From: Candidatus Hadersleviella danica
GTDB lineage: Bacteria; Chloroflexota; Anaerolineae; Promineifilales; Promineifilaceae
DNA length: 24,876 nt
Assembly (NCBI GenBank): GCA_016711405.1
Contig: JADJSZ010000068.1
Location: forward strand, 1-24,876
Direction: 5' to 3'
Shown: in pieces, positions 8,937 through 16,076 of the stretch
Numbering within the stretch: the stretch's first letter is position 1
How the letters are laid out: each line of letters starts with the position of its first letter
Notes under the pieces: model-generated
What the model was told of the DNA's origin: nothing
Database searches by the model: none
Seen by the model: the letters and a program-made list of their open reading frames with translations, nothing else
Translations under genes and position numbers: made by a program

Positions 8937-8945
8937 TGGTATGAT
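8937..8945 (+). promoter_or_regulatory. Candidate extended -10 promoter upstream of the diacylglycerol kinase gene
   Basis: TGGTATGAT (extended TGn plus TATGAT) lies about 100 bp before the start at 9047. Its 5' context, CTTTGGTA, is the same as at the argS promoter. I see no convincing -35 box, which extended -10 promoters do not always need. The remaining spacer (8825-9046) holds no gene and ends in a pyrimidine-rich repeat. Confidence 0.4.
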
Positions 8946-9046
8946 AGAGGCATTTAGACGGACAAGCCACGAAATAGCCGCCATCCTCACCGCTCTATCC
9001 AAAACGCCCCTCTCTCTTCTCTCTTCTTTCTCTCTTCTCCTCCCCT

Positions 9047-9433
9047 ATGAACGCCCTGCGCCACGAAACCTATAGCCGCATTCGCAGTTTCCGCTACGCC
9101 TTTGAGGGGTGGTGGTATGTGTTACGCACCCAGCACAATGCGTGGATACACGGCTTGGCCACGGTGGTGGTGTTTAGTTTGGCGTGGTGGCTGGGGGTGG
9201 GGCGGCTGGAATTCGCCATTCTAGTGCTGACGGCGATGGCCATTTGGATGGGTGAGTTTTTTAACACGGCCGTCGAAGCTGTCGTTGATTTAGTCTCGCC
9301 CGAATACCATCCGCTGGCCAAGGTGGCCAAAGATGTGGCGGCGGCGGCCGTGCTTGTCGGTGCATTTGGGGCCGTGCTGGTCGGTTTGCTCATTTTGGGG
9401 CCACCCCTGTGGGCCAAACTTGCACTGGGCTAG
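9047..9433 (+). CDS. Diacylglycerol kinase family (undecaprenol kinase-like) membrane protein
   Basis: A 128-aa integral membrane kinase of the DgkA/UdpK family, usual length. The family phosphorylates diacylglycerol or undecaprenol using ATP, feeding phospholipid turnover or peptidoglycan carrier recycling. The amphipathic N-terminus (RIRSFRYAFEGWWYVLRTQHN) is followed by three hydrophobic helices. The hallmark GEFFNTAVEAVVDLVSPEYHPLAKVAKD (69-96) holds the catalytic and metal-binding Glu/Asn/Asp residues. In Gram-positive-type bacteria such proteins mostly use undecaprenol, but the substrate cannot be told from sequence. The ATG is preceded by a CT-only repeat without a Shine-Dalgarno site, so translation may start in a leaderless or unusual way. 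Confidence 0.93.
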   Translation: MNALRHETYSRIRSFRYAFEGWWYVLRTQHNAWIHGLATVVVFSLAWWLGVGRLEFAILVLTAMAIWMGEFFNTAVEAVVDLVSPEYHPLAKVAKDVAAAAVLVGAFGAVLVGLLILGPPLWAKLALG

Positions 9434-9435
9434 GA

Positions 9436-9510
9436 AGTCTTTCAGTCTTTCAGTTGCTCAGTCTTTCAGTCGCTTACTCTCTTACTCTCTTACTCCTCTG
9501 CTCCCCTGAC
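9436..9510. repeat. Degenerate tandem repeats ('agtctttcagt' and 'cttactct' types)
   Basis: The spacer between two + strand genes consists of imperfect tandem units: AGTCTTTCAGTTGCTCAGTC, then CTTACTCTCTTACTCTC, then CTCCTCTGCTCCCC. The same families appear in many spacers of this window: 5.14, 5.94, 10.11, 13.86, 17.16 and 18.78 kb. No promoter or terminator is recognisable in it. Confidence 0.7.
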
Positions 9511-9515
9511 CCATT

Positions 9516-10109
9516 ATGATGTTAACCAAAGAACTCGCTTGGAACCTTGTGTGTGAATTTGTGCAGGATGGTGGTTTGCGCCGCCACATGCAATCTGTCG
9601 GCAAGGCGATGCGCCACTACGCCCCCCAACTGGGCGGCGACGCTGATTATTGGGAGGCTGTCGGCCTTATCCATGATTTTGACTGGGAGATACACCCCAA
9701 TTTGCCTGACCACCCCACCAAAGGAGCGGAGATTTTGCGCGGCCGTGGGGTGGACGAAGCGACCATTCGCACAGTGCTTTCCCACTACACGGCCGGCACA
9801 GGCGTGGAACGGGAACAGCCCATTGATTTTGCCCTCCTCGCCTGCGACGAAATTACAGGGCTGATGGTAGCCGCCACCTTGGTACGGCCGAACCCCGACA
9901 TCCGCGAACTGACCATCCCTTCGCTCAAGAAGAAGTGGAAGGATAAGCGCTTTGCCGCTGGGGTAGACCGCGCCCATGTAGAAGGGGTTACGGCCGACTT
10001 CGGCCGCGCCTGCTTTGGCGGCCAACTCGAACTGTGGGATCATGCCAGCCATGTACTAACCGCCATGCAAGACGCGGCCGAGGAGTTGGGACTGGCAGGC
10101 TCAGGGTAA
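9516..10109 (+). CDS. HD-domain phosphohydrolase-like protein
   Basis: A 197-aa cytosolic protein with an HD-superfamily core: His24 in LRRHMQSVGKAMRHYA, the His53-Asp54 pair in GLIHDFDWE, His90 in VLSHY, and Asp111 in LLACDEITGL. These are the expected metal ligands of an HD hydrolase acting on a nucleotide or phosphorylated substrate. It resembles small stand-alone HD proteins found widely in bacteria, often annotated as predicted hydrolases of unknown substrate. Two ATGs (9516, 9519) are possible and no ribosome site is visible. The NUDIX gene 80 bp downstream on the same strand may be co-transcribed, which would suit a housecleaning role, but that is inference. Confidence 0.88.
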   Translation: MMLTKELAWNLVCEFVQDGGLRRHMQSVGKAMRHYAPQLGGDADYWEAVGLIHDFDWEIHPNLPDHPTKGAEILRGRGVDEATIRTVLSHYTAGTGVEREQPIDFALLACDEITGLMVAATLVRPNPDIRELTIPSLKKKWKDKRFAAGVDRAHVEGVTADFGRACFGGQLELWDHASHVLTAMQDAAEELGLAGSG

Positions 10110-10186
10110 AGGGGCAGGAGAGAAAGAGAGTAAGAGAGCAAGTGGCTGACTGAGAGACTGACAGACTGAGAGACTAAAAGCTAACC
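10110..10186. repeat. Degenerate tandem repeats ('gagagtaagaga' and 'gactgagagact' types)
   Basis: The spacer is made of GAGAGAAAGAGAGTAAGAG followed by GACTGAGAGACTGACAGACT-like units. These are the reverse complements of the families seen at 9.44-9.51 kb, so the same repeat occurs in both orientations on the two sides of one gene. No regulatory site is apparent. Confidence 0.65.
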
Positions 10187-10189
10187 CTT

Positions 10190-10726
10190 ATGATTTCTAA
10201 ATGGACCAAAATTAAGCAGGAACGATTGCACCATTACAAGGTGGTGAGTGTACGGGCCGATACGGCCGTCTCCCCCCGCACGGGAGCCACCCACACCTTT
10301 TACGTCATCGAATCGCCCGATTGGATCAACATTATTCCGCTCACGGCCGATAACCAAGTTGTGATGATTCGCCAATATCGGCACGGCAACGACGAAATCA
10401 CCCTCGAAGTGCCGGGCGGCATTATAGATGAAGGCGAAACCCCGCAGGAAGCGGCCGAACGTGAACTGCGCGAGGAAACTGGCTACGCCAGCGACGACGT
10501 GATTCCCACAGGAACCGTCGCCCCCAACCCCGCCCTGTTCAACAACACCTGCCACAGTTTCCTCGCCCGCAATGCGCGTCTCGTGGGCGAACAGGAGTTT
10601 GATGGCACCGAAGACATCGCCATTGAACTTGTGCCACTCGCCGACATTCCCCAACTCATCCGCACGGGGCAAATTAGCCACGCCCTGACCATTAACGCTT
10701 TTTACTTTCTCAATCTTCTCGAATAA
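10190..10726 (+). CDS. NUDIX hydrolase (ADP-ribose pyrophosphatase-like)
   Basis: A 178-aa NUDIX protein with a complete signature, GX5EX7REUXEEXGU, at residues 77-99: Gly77, Glu83, Arg91-Glu92-Leu93, Glu95-Glu96, Gly98-Tyr99. The Mg2+-binding glutamates are all present. The fold upstream (FYVIESPDWINIIPLTADNQVVMIRQYRHG, then LEVPGG) matches ADP-sugar pyrophosphatases, which split ADP-ribose or related ADP-sugars to AMP and a sugar phosphate. The stop is followed by an inverted repeat spacer, and the neighbouring HD-domain gene lies upstream on the same strand. No Shine-Dalgarno precedes ATG 10190. Confidence 0.93.
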   Translation: MISKWTKIKQERLHHYKVVSVRADTAVSPRTGATHTFYVIESPDWINIIPLTADNQVVMIRQYRHGNDEITLEVPGGIIDEGETPQEAAERELREETGYASDDVIPTGTVAPNPALFNNTCHSFLARNARLVGEQEFDGTEDIAIELVPLADIPQLIRTGQISHALTINAFYFLNLLE

Positions 10727-10727
10727 G

Positions 10728-10806
10728 TGAAAGGTGAAACGTAAAAAGCAAAAGGGTGCTCCTCCCACATTTCACCTCTCACCTTTTACTTTTCACTTTT
10801 CACCCT
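10728..10806. repeat. Inverted degenerate repeat ('gtgaaaggtgaaa' type)
   Basis: GTGAAAGGTGAAACGTAAAAAG on the left is mirrored by CACCTCTCACCTTTTACTTT and TTCACTTTTCACCC on the right, making a long imperfect hairpin between the NUDIX and pterin dehydratase genes. It might reduce transcription between them, but it lacks a clear terminator structure. Confidence 0.6.
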
Positions 10807-10826
10807 CACCCCCATAGGAGTATCTC

Positions 10827-11123
10827 ATGGCCCCCGCCAAACGAAACGTCTTAACAGAAGCCGAATTAACGGCCGCTCTCGCCATCCTCCCCGGCTGGAG
10901 CATCGCCAACGGCAAACTCCACAAACAGTACAAATTTAAATCATTCGCGGCCGCTTTGGGTTGGATGGTTAGCGTGGGCGTAGAAGCCGAACGCATGGAT
11001 CACCACCCTGAGTGGCTCAACGTCTACAGCCGCGTCACCGTAGACCTCACCACCCACGACATGGGCGGCATCACGGGCTGGGATGTGGATTTAGCCAAAA
11101 AAATGGAGCAATTGGCGAAGTAG
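10827..11123 (+). CDS. 4a-hydroxytetrahydrobiopterin dehydratase (pterin-4a-carbinolamine dehydratase)
   Basis: A 98-aa PCD/DCoH-family enzyme at full length. It dehydrates 4a-hydroxytetrahydropterin made by pterin-dependent aromatic amino acid hydroxylases, allowing cofactor recycling. Active-site residues are visible in ERMDHHPEW (55-63; His59, His60, Pro61) and in VTVDLTTHDMGGIT (70-83; His77). The N-terminal LTEAELTAAL and LPGWSIANGKLHKQYKF are typical. Start ATG 10827 has a good ribosome site, AGGAG, about 7 nt upstream. No hydroxylase gene is in the window. Many bacteria carry PCD without one, sometimes linked to molybdopterin or folate metabolism, so the partner is unknown. The 186-bp spacer downstream (11124-11309) holds CT-rich and 'aataaccaataacc' repeats. 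Confidence 0.95.
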   Translation: MAPAKRNVLTEAELTAALAILPGWSIANGKLHKQYKFKSFAAALGWMVSVGVEAERMDHHPEWLNVYSRVTVDLTTHDMGGITGWDVDLAKKMEQLAK

Positions 11124-11309
11124 TCATGTCTTGGTCCTGTCGTCTCCCTCTCTTTCTCTTCTCTCTTCTCCCTGATAGCCATTGACAGCCCCCCACCGCT
11201 TCTGGCAGTTTCTGATTGCCCCACGGCCGTACACTTCGCCCGTTATCCCAGTCCATTTAGGGCTGAATAACCAATAACCAATCACCAGTAACCTCTTCAG
11301 GAGATAGGT

Positions 11310-12461
11310 ATGCGCGAAGTTGCAATTTTAGGGGTGGGGCAAACGGCCGTGGCCGAACATTGGAGCCTCTCCTTGCGCCAATTGGCCGCCCAAGCGGGGC
11401 GGGCCGCCCTGCACGATGCGGGACTAGAGCCAGCCCAAGTTCAAGCCCTCTACGTGGGCAACATGACCAGCGGAAGCCTCAATGCCCAACAACATTTGGG
11501 GGCGTTGGTGGCCAGCGAATTGGGGTTAGAAGGGGCAGAAGCGATGCGAATTGAGGCGGCCTGTGGCTCGGCCGGGGCTACCTTGCGCCAAGGGATTTTG
11601 GCCGTGGGCAGTGGCCAAATGGACACGGTGCTTGTCGTAGGGGTGGAGAAAATGACCGAGACGGTGAAGGGCGACACCACGGCCGCGCTCGTCCAAGCGG
11701 CCGATGCCGACTTTGAAGGTGCTCATGGTGTCACCTTCGTCGCCCTCAACGCCCTGATTATGCGCCGCTACATGCTGGAACATGGCTACCAGCACGACGA
11801 TTTCGCCCCCTTTGCCATCAACGCCCACGCCAACGGCGCCAAAAACCCCCACGCCATCTTTCAAGAACCGATTACGCTCAAGGCGTATCAGCGCGGCCGT
11901 ATGGTGGCCGACCCGATTAGCCTGTACGATGCCTCGCCCATTGGCGACGGAGCGGCCGCCCTGCTCCTCGTCCCCGCCGAACGTGCCCCCGAAGCTGTAC
12001 GTATCCTTGGCTCCGCCATCGCCACCGATACGCTGGCCGTCCATGACCGCACCGATGTGACATGGCTCTCGGCCGTGGCCAAATCGGCCGAACGTGCCTA
12101 CGCCCAAGCAGGCGTATCCCCTGCCGACATTGATTTGTTCGAGCTACACGATGCCTTTAGTATCATGGCCGCTCTCTCGCTGGAGGCGAGTGGTTTTGCC
12201 GAGCGCGGCCGTGGGGTGCGTTTGGCGCAGGATGGGGTGATATTCTCCAACGGCCGTTTGCCTATCGCCAGCATGGGCGGGCTAAAATCGCGGGGGCATC
12301 CCGTAGGGGCCACGGGGCTGTACCAACTGGTCGAGGCGACTTTGCAACTGCGCGGCCGGGCGGGCGCGGCGCAACTCGATGGCCTGCGCCTCGCCATGAC
12401 CCAAAACATCGGCGGCAGTGGCGCAACCGTAGCCACGCATATTCTCGGCAATGTTCAATGA
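11310..12461 (+). CDS. Thiolase family protein (SCP2/acetyl-CoA acetyltransferase type)
   Basis: A 383-aa thiolase. The nucleophilic cysteine is Cys85 in IEAACGSAGA. The second half carries His280 in FELHDAFS and His330 in GGLKSRGHPVGATG. The C-terminal motif reads TQNIGGSGATVA, where classical thiolases have the second catalytic cysteine (CxGG). This is the pattern of the SCP2-thiolase branch common in archaea, Chloroflexota and actinobacteria, acting in acyl-CoA condensation or cleavage. Start ATG 11310 has a strong AGGAG about 8 nt upstream. Archaeal homologues often work with a DUF35 zinc-ribbon protein and an HMG-CoA synthase; neither is adjacent here, so the pathway is open. No partner gene is in the same operon. 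Confidence 0.92.
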   Translation: MREVAILGVGQTAVAEHWSLSLRQLAAQAGRAALHDAGLEPAQVQALYVGNMTSGSLNAQQHLGALVASELGLEGAEAMRIEAACGSAGATLRQGILAVGSGQMDTVLVVGVEKMTETVKGDTTAALVQAADADFEGAHGVTFVALNALIMRRYMLEHGYQHDDFAPFAINAHANGAKNPHAIFQEPITLKAYQRGRMVADPISLYDASPIGDGAAALLLVPAERAPEAVRILGSAIATDTLAVHDRTDVTWLSAVAKSAERAYAQAGVSPADIDLFELHDAFSIMAALSLEASGFAERGRGVRLAQDGVIFSNGRLPIASMGGLKSRGHPVGATGLYQLVEATLQLRGRAGAAQLDGLRLAMTQNIGGSGATVATHILGNVQ

Positions 12462-12497
12462 GCAATGAACAAGGGGTCGTTGGTGAAAGTAACCAGT

Positions 12498-12642
12498 AAC
12501 GAATAACCAATGGGTGTGTTTCATTTGGGTTGAAATATTGTAGGGGTAGGCCTTGTGCCTACCCCAGTCTCGCATTTACCAGAGGTCAGGGCAACCACAA
12601 GGGTTGCCCCTACTGAGATGAAACACACCCATAACGAATAAC
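12498..12642. repeat. MITE-like nested inverted-repeat element
   Basis: Perfect 15-bp terminal inverted repeats (ATGGGTGTGTTTCAT at 12510-12524, ATGAAACACACCCAT at 12618-12632) enclose two internal palindromes: GGGGTAGGCCTTGTGCCTACCCC near 12542-12564 and GGGCAACCACAAGGGTTGCCC near 12588-12608. A 10-bp direct repeat, AACGAATAAC, lies outside both ends (12498-12507, 12633-12642), like a target-site duplication. That motif is also one of the local filler repeats, so the duplication may be coincidental. No transposase ORF lies within, so mobility in trans is inference. Confidence 0.6.
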
Positions 12643-12675
12643 AAAAAAGCCTTCCCATTTGGGAAGGCTTTTTTT
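12643..12675 (-). terminator. Intrinsic terminator of the tRNA-fMet gene
   Basis: A strong hairpin, AAGCCTTCCC-AAAT-GGGAAGGCTT read on the minus strand, is flanked by A- and T-runs. It starts 4 bp after the tRNA 3' end. Because both flanks are homopolymeric it can act in either direction and could also stop transcription coming from the thiolase gene. Confidence 0.9.
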
Positions 12676-12679
12676 GCGA

Positions 12680-12751
12680 TTGCGGGGACAGGATTCGAAC
12701 CTACGACCTCCGGGTTATGAGCCCGACGAGCTGCCACTGCTCTATCCCGCG
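12680..12751 (-). tRNA. Initiator tRNA-Met (CAT anticodon)
   Basis: A 72-nt cloverleaf on the minus strand: acceptor CGCGGGA / CCCCGCA, D-arm GAGC/GCTC, anticodon stem-loop TCGGG-CTCATAA-CCCGG, and T-arm GTAGG-TTCGAAT-CCTGT. The unpaired C1-A72 and the three consecutive G:C pairs next to the anticodon loop are the hallmarks of initiator tRNA rather than elongator tRNA-Met. The 3' CCA is not encoded. One mismatch (A7-C66) and wobble pairs in the T-stem are unusual. It has its own promoter upstream and terminator downstream. Confidence 0.96.
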
Positions 12752-12765
12752 TTGAATAGATGGGT

Positions 12766-12793
12766 ATTTTAGCACGGAAAACGGCCGTGTCAA
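12766..12793 (-). promoter_or_regulatory. Promoter of the initiator tRNA gene
   Basis: On the minus strand TTGACA (12788-12793) is followed by a 16-bp spacer and TAAAAT (12766-12771), about 15 bp before the tRNA 5' end. The -35 is a perfect consensus match. An ACGGCCGT palindrome overlaps the end of the -35 box and the spacer. Confidence 0.8.
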
Positions 12794-12823
12794 TCCCGCT
12801 TACAGCTTGTTAACGGAAATCGC

Positions 12824-13843
12824 TCAAAACTGCTTCGTTTTGGCTATCCACTTCTCCAGCGTGGCCAGCGCACGGCCGCTGTCAATGCTCTCCCGCGCTT
12901 CGGCGAGGCCAGCGGCCAAATCGTGGCAATCGAGGCTGAGGGCGGCGGCGGCATTGAGAAGCACAATGTCTCGGCGGGGGCCTTGGTCTTTGCCGCTCAA
13001 AATGGCGTGGGTGATGGCCCCGTTTTCTTCGGGCGTGCCACCCAGCAAATCGTCCAAATTGGCACGCGCCAGCCCCAACTCCTCGGGGTCAAGGGTGATG
13101 GTGTCCACCTTACCCTCTTTCAGGCGGCTGATGCGGTTTGTGCCCGTGGTCGAAAGCTCATCCAAACCATCCGCGCCATAGGCCACAAAGGCGGCTTTGC
13201 TCCCCAACTCGCCCAACACCTGCGCCATCACCTCAGTTAGGGCGGCATCATACACGCCAATGAGTTGGTGGGTGGCTCCTGCTGGGTTGCTGATGGGGCC
13301 GAGAATGTTAAAAATGGTGCGTTGTCCCATCTCGCGCCGGGGGCCAATGGCAAAGCGCATGGCGGGATGGTGCTTGATGGCGTACAAAAAGCCGATGCCC
13401 ACTTCATCAATGCACTCGCCGACTTGTTCGGCCGTTAAATCTAAATTGCCCCCCAGTGCCATAAGCACATCGGCCGAGCCACTGCGACTGCTGGCGGCGC
13501 GGTTGCCGTGTTTGGCCACTTTCACGCCATGCCCCGCCACGACAAAAGCGGCCGTGGTCGAGATATTAAACGTGTGTTTGCCATCCCCACCTGTGCCGCA
13601 GGTATCCACCAACATGTCGGTGGGGTGGTGCAAGGGGACGGGCACATAGTGGGCACGCATGGCCGCCGCGCTCCCCGCGATTTCGGCCACTGTCTCCCCT
13701 TTCATGCGCAAGGCGGTGAGGTAACTGCCAATCTGGGCGGGGGTAGCCGCCCCTTCCATGATGATGTCCATTGCTTCCCGTGCCTGTTCAAAGGTCAGGT
13801 CACGGCCGTTGATGACGATGCCAAGTGCTTCTTTTAGGGCCAT
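12824..13843 (-). CDS. trpD: Anthranilate phosphoribosyltransferase
   Basis: It transfers the phosphoribosyl group of PRPP to anthranilate, the second step of tryptophan synthesis. It is 339 aa, full length, and appears intact. The helical N-terminal domain is followed by PRPP-binding CGTGGDGKHTFNIST (82-96) and KHGNRAASSRSGSADVL (111-127). GIGFLYAIKHHPAM (149-162) leads to the anthranilate-site arginine in IGPRREMGQRTIFNILGP, then NPAG (186-189) and the metal-binding DGLDE (225-229). It is the last gene of the operon, 46 bp downstream of the bioY-like gene. Unlike trpE and trpG it shows no damage. Confidence 0.97.
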   Translation of the reverse strand: MALKEALGIVINGRDLTFEQAREAMDIIMEGAATPAQIGSYLTALRMKGETVAEIAGSAAAMRAHYVPVPLHHPTDMLVDTCGTGGDGKHTFNISTTAAFVVAGHGVKVAKHGNRAASSRSGSADVLMALGGNLDLTAEQVGECIDEVGIGFLYAIKHHPAMRFAIGPRREMGQRTIFNILGPISNPAGATHQLIGVYDAALTEVMAQVLGELGSKAAFVAYGADGLDELSTTGTNRISRLKEGKVDTITLDPEELGLARANLDDLLGGTPEENGAITHAILSGKDQGPRRDIVLLNAAAALSLDCHDLAAGLAEARESIDSGRALATLEKWIAKTKQF

Positions 13844-13889
13844 GTGGAGTTTCTCGGTCTTTTAGTCTTTCAGTTGGTCAGTCTTTCAG

Positions 13890-14549
13890 CTAGTTAGCTT
13901 TTTTTGAGCGGTTGCTTTTTTGGGTTTCGGCGCGGGTGCGATTTTTGTCTACTAGCCACCACAGGCTCGGAATGACAATCATGGCGATGAGGATACGCAC
14001 CAAATCGCCCGCCATATGGTGTTTGACATTGAATTGGTAACCTGCTTCCGCCCAGCTTTGGTAGGAGACACCCAGCCACACGTACACAATCGAGTAGGTT
14101 ACGGTGTGGGCAACCACCATGCCCAAGCCCACCGTCCACGGCCAGCGGTCCCATTTGTGTTCGGCCAAAATGCCCACCACATAGACTGTCAGCAGGTAGC
14201 CCACCACATAGCCATACTCACGGCCGATGAGCGCATTGACCCCGCTTTGCCCCTCGGGGAAAACGGGCATCCCCAACACCCCTTCGATGATGTACAAGGC
14301 CATGCTCAACGCCCCCCGCCGACGGCCGAGGATAAACGCGACAAGCATCACCCCAAGGCTTTGCAGGTTAAATGGCTCACCAAACAGGTCGGGCCATAAC
14401 ACTGTTTGGGAGAGAATGGTGATGACGGCCGCGCCGCCGATAATCAGAGCGACATCGAAGGCAACGGCCGCATTGTAGGTGCGCGGCCGTGCCAAATCTA
14501 CAATCGTTTTGCGAGCAATGAGCAAGGGCGGGCGGGCAGTTTCAGTCAT
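13890..14549 (-). CDS. bioY: BioY-like ECF transporter substrate-binding (S) subunit
   Basis: A 219-aa integral membrane protein with about six hydrophobic helices. It matches the biotin transporter family BioY in the FNLQSLGVMLVAFILGRRRGAL segment, the GVLGMPVFPEGQSGVNALIG loop and the C-terminal AGDLVRILIAMIVIP. The family's usual 'GPTGGYL.GF' is replaced by GREYGYVVGYL. BioY proteins import biotin, alone or with an EcfAAT energizing module. No ECF ATPase or T subunit is in the window. It sits between trpG and trpD in a T-box controlled tryptophan operon, which is odd for a biotin transporter and raises the possibility of a different ligand (inference). The N-terminal 28 residues are hydrophilic and longer than usual. 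Confidence 0.82.
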   Translation of the reverse strand: MTETARPPLLIARKTIVDLARPRTYNAAVAFDVALIIGGAAVITILSQTVLWPDLFGEPFNLQSLGVMLVAFILGRRRGALSMALYIIEGVLGMPVFPEGQSGVNALIGREYGYVVGYLLTVYVVGILAEHKWDRWPWTVGLGMVVAHTVTYSIVYVWLGVSYQSWAEAGYQFNVKHHMAGDLVRILIAMIVIPSLWWLVDKNRTRAETQKSNRSKKAN

Positions 14550-14673
14550 GGGATTGCCGTTGGGAAGGGGATTGGGTGAATAAAAGAGGGGTGTATTGGT
14601 TTATTCGTTTATTGGTGTATTGCCATACACCACTATACCACGACATTTTTAAACCCTCTCTTATTCGCCCACC

Positions 14674-15054
14674 TTATGTTTGCGCCAAGAAATTCGCCAA
14701 AAGCTCCTTTCCATACTCTGTCAGAATACTTTCTGGGTGGAATTGTACCCCCGTAATGGGAAATTCACGATGACGCAAGCCCATCACTTCCTCTTGTCCA
14801 ATACACTGATGCCCCAAACAAACCCCCAAAATCGGTGTGGTCGGCCCCAGTTCCCGAATCACCTCTAGCGAAATCCCCCCATCTTCGGGGTCGCCGGGGC
14901 CGGGGCTGATAACAATATGGTCAGGGTGCAGGGCGCGAATTTCATCCAGCGTAATTTGGTCGTTGCGAAAGACCTGTATCTCCTGCCCCAATTCGCCAAA
15001 ATACTGCACCAAGTTATAGGTGAAGGAATCGTAGTTGTCTATCACAAGAAGCAT
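14674..15054 (-). CDS. trpG: Anthranilate synthase glutamine amidotransferase subunit with internal deletion
   Basis: The start (MLLVIDNYDSFTYNLVQYFGELG), ISPGPGDPEDGG (49-60) and nucleophile-bearing ILGVCLGHQCIG (75-86, Cys79) are typical of TrpG/PabA. The end is also typical, VMGLRHREFPITGVQFHPESIL with the catalytic His106 and Glu108. The protein is only 126 aa against about 190 for the family. Compared with E. coli TrpG, about 60 residues between LGHQ and the VMGLRH strand are missing in frame, at position 14793/14794. That block includes the usual 'HGK' and 'YHSL' motifs, so the glutaminase is probably not functional as written. Either the gene lost about 190 bp in the genome or the assembly collapsed it. 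It follows the lipoprotein gene in the operon. Confidence 0.9.
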   Translation of the reverse strand: MLLVIDNYDSFTYNLVQYFGELGQEIQVFRNDQITLDEIRALHPDHIVISPGPGDPEDGGISLEVIRELGPTTPILGVCLGHQCIGQEEVMGLRHREFPITGVQFHPESILTEYGKELLANFLAQT

Positions 15055-15059
15055 GGTGT

Positions 15060-15147
15060 TACTCTGGTTATTCGTTACTGGTTATTCGTTATTGGTTATG
15101 CGTGCCAGCACTCCCTTTATTCATTGCTCATTATTCATTACTCATTG
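15060..15147. repeat. Degenerate tandem repeats ('ggttattcgtta' and 'attcattactc' types)
   Basis: The spacer between trpG and the lipoprotein consists of imperfect units GGTTATTCGTTACT and then ATTCATTGCTCATT. The first family also occurs near 11.27 and 12.49 kb in the opposite orientation. The end of the lipoprotein frame lies within the second set. Confidence 0.65.
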
Positions 15148-16076
15148 AGATATTGTCTCGGATGGCAATGACCACAATCGTGTAACTAACGGCCGCATCG
15201 CCCCGAGTTGTCACTTCGGCCGTGTAGGCCACGCTGGTGCCGGGGCTGACAAAGGCCGCTTCGGGGGAGCCGCCACGGCCGTAGTCGGAACTAATCACAA
15301 CCGCACCGTTGGCATCTTTCAGCACCAAGGCCACATCCCCATTGCCGTTCGGCCGCACCAAAACGGCCACTGGCCGCGCCCCTACGGAGGCAACGGGATA
15401 CCGCTTGGTCTGGCCGGGGCTGATAGTATCTGCCAACACCAAGGGCGTGTTGGCCGTCACCGTGATGGTATCAAACAGATACAGCTTATAATCCCCGGCC
15501 GTGCCCTCTACCCCGCCCAAAGCGACGGTTTGTGTGCCATTGCTTTGCGGGGTGTAAATCATAAATTCGGGCACGCTGGCGGGCTGGTCTTGGGCAATGC
15601 GGGCGGAGGGCAAGCTCTGCAACGCTTCGGTGAGGGAGAGGCTTTGGGAATCGGCTGTGGCCAGCAAATCGCTGTCATACAGAGCCACAGCCACATCTAA
15701 CTCATCCCCGCTCGCGCCAGCAAGACCAGGGTTGCCCTTTGATGGCCTCGAAAATGTGGAGCGCGGCCGTGCCCGCTTCTAATCGGCCGCCCCACACCTC
15801 GCCCGGCGCGAGCAGAGGCACGGCCGTGGGGGCGGGTGTGCCTGTGGGCACGGGCGTAAACGTGGGCGCAAAGTTCACCACGCTGGTGGCGGTAGGGCTG
15901 GGCGTGAGCGTGGCGGTGGGTACGGCTGTTTCCGTTGGCGTGGGCGATGGGGTGAAGGTGGCCAGCAACGCCACTGTCGCCACCAAATCAGGGACGGCAA
16001 TGGTGGGGGTGGGGTCGGGGGCACGGCCGCATCCTGCCAAAACCAGTACCACAAAAAGCCAAATAAAGTTACGCAT
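15131..16076 (-). pseudogene. Secreted lipoprotein with P/T-rich linker, frameshifted
   Basis: Two frames form one exported protein of about 310 aa. Frame one (15702-16076) begins MRNFIWLFVVLVLAGCG, a lipoprotein signal with lipobox cysteine Cys16. A P/T-rich spacer follows, then a beta-sheet start (LAPGEVWGGRLEAGTAALHIFEAIKG). Frame two (15131-15694) continues with GDELDVAVALYDSD-like sequence, then a second segment with TVTANTPLVLADTISPGQTKRYPV and RPNGNGDVALVLKDANG. It resembles two bacterial pre-peptidase C-terminal-type beta-sandwich domains. The frame changes between about 15700 and 15735, best explained by one or two missing bases. It lies inside the trp operon between trpS and trpG with no obvious link to tryptophan. 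The 3' end of the trpS frame overlaps its start. Confidence 0.7.

Noticed and set aside
9436..10186. Repeated short units as a possible CRISPR array
   Set aside because: Units are 7-12 bp, degenerate and tandem, without unique spacers, and no cas gene is present.
10190..12461. A single NUDIX-pterin-thiolase pathway
   Set aside because: The spacers contain repeats, the start signals differ, and no known pathway joins these enzymes, so I treat them as neighbours only.
12807..13649. Serine/proline-rich plus-strand frames
   Set aside because: They are antisense shadows of the intact trpD.
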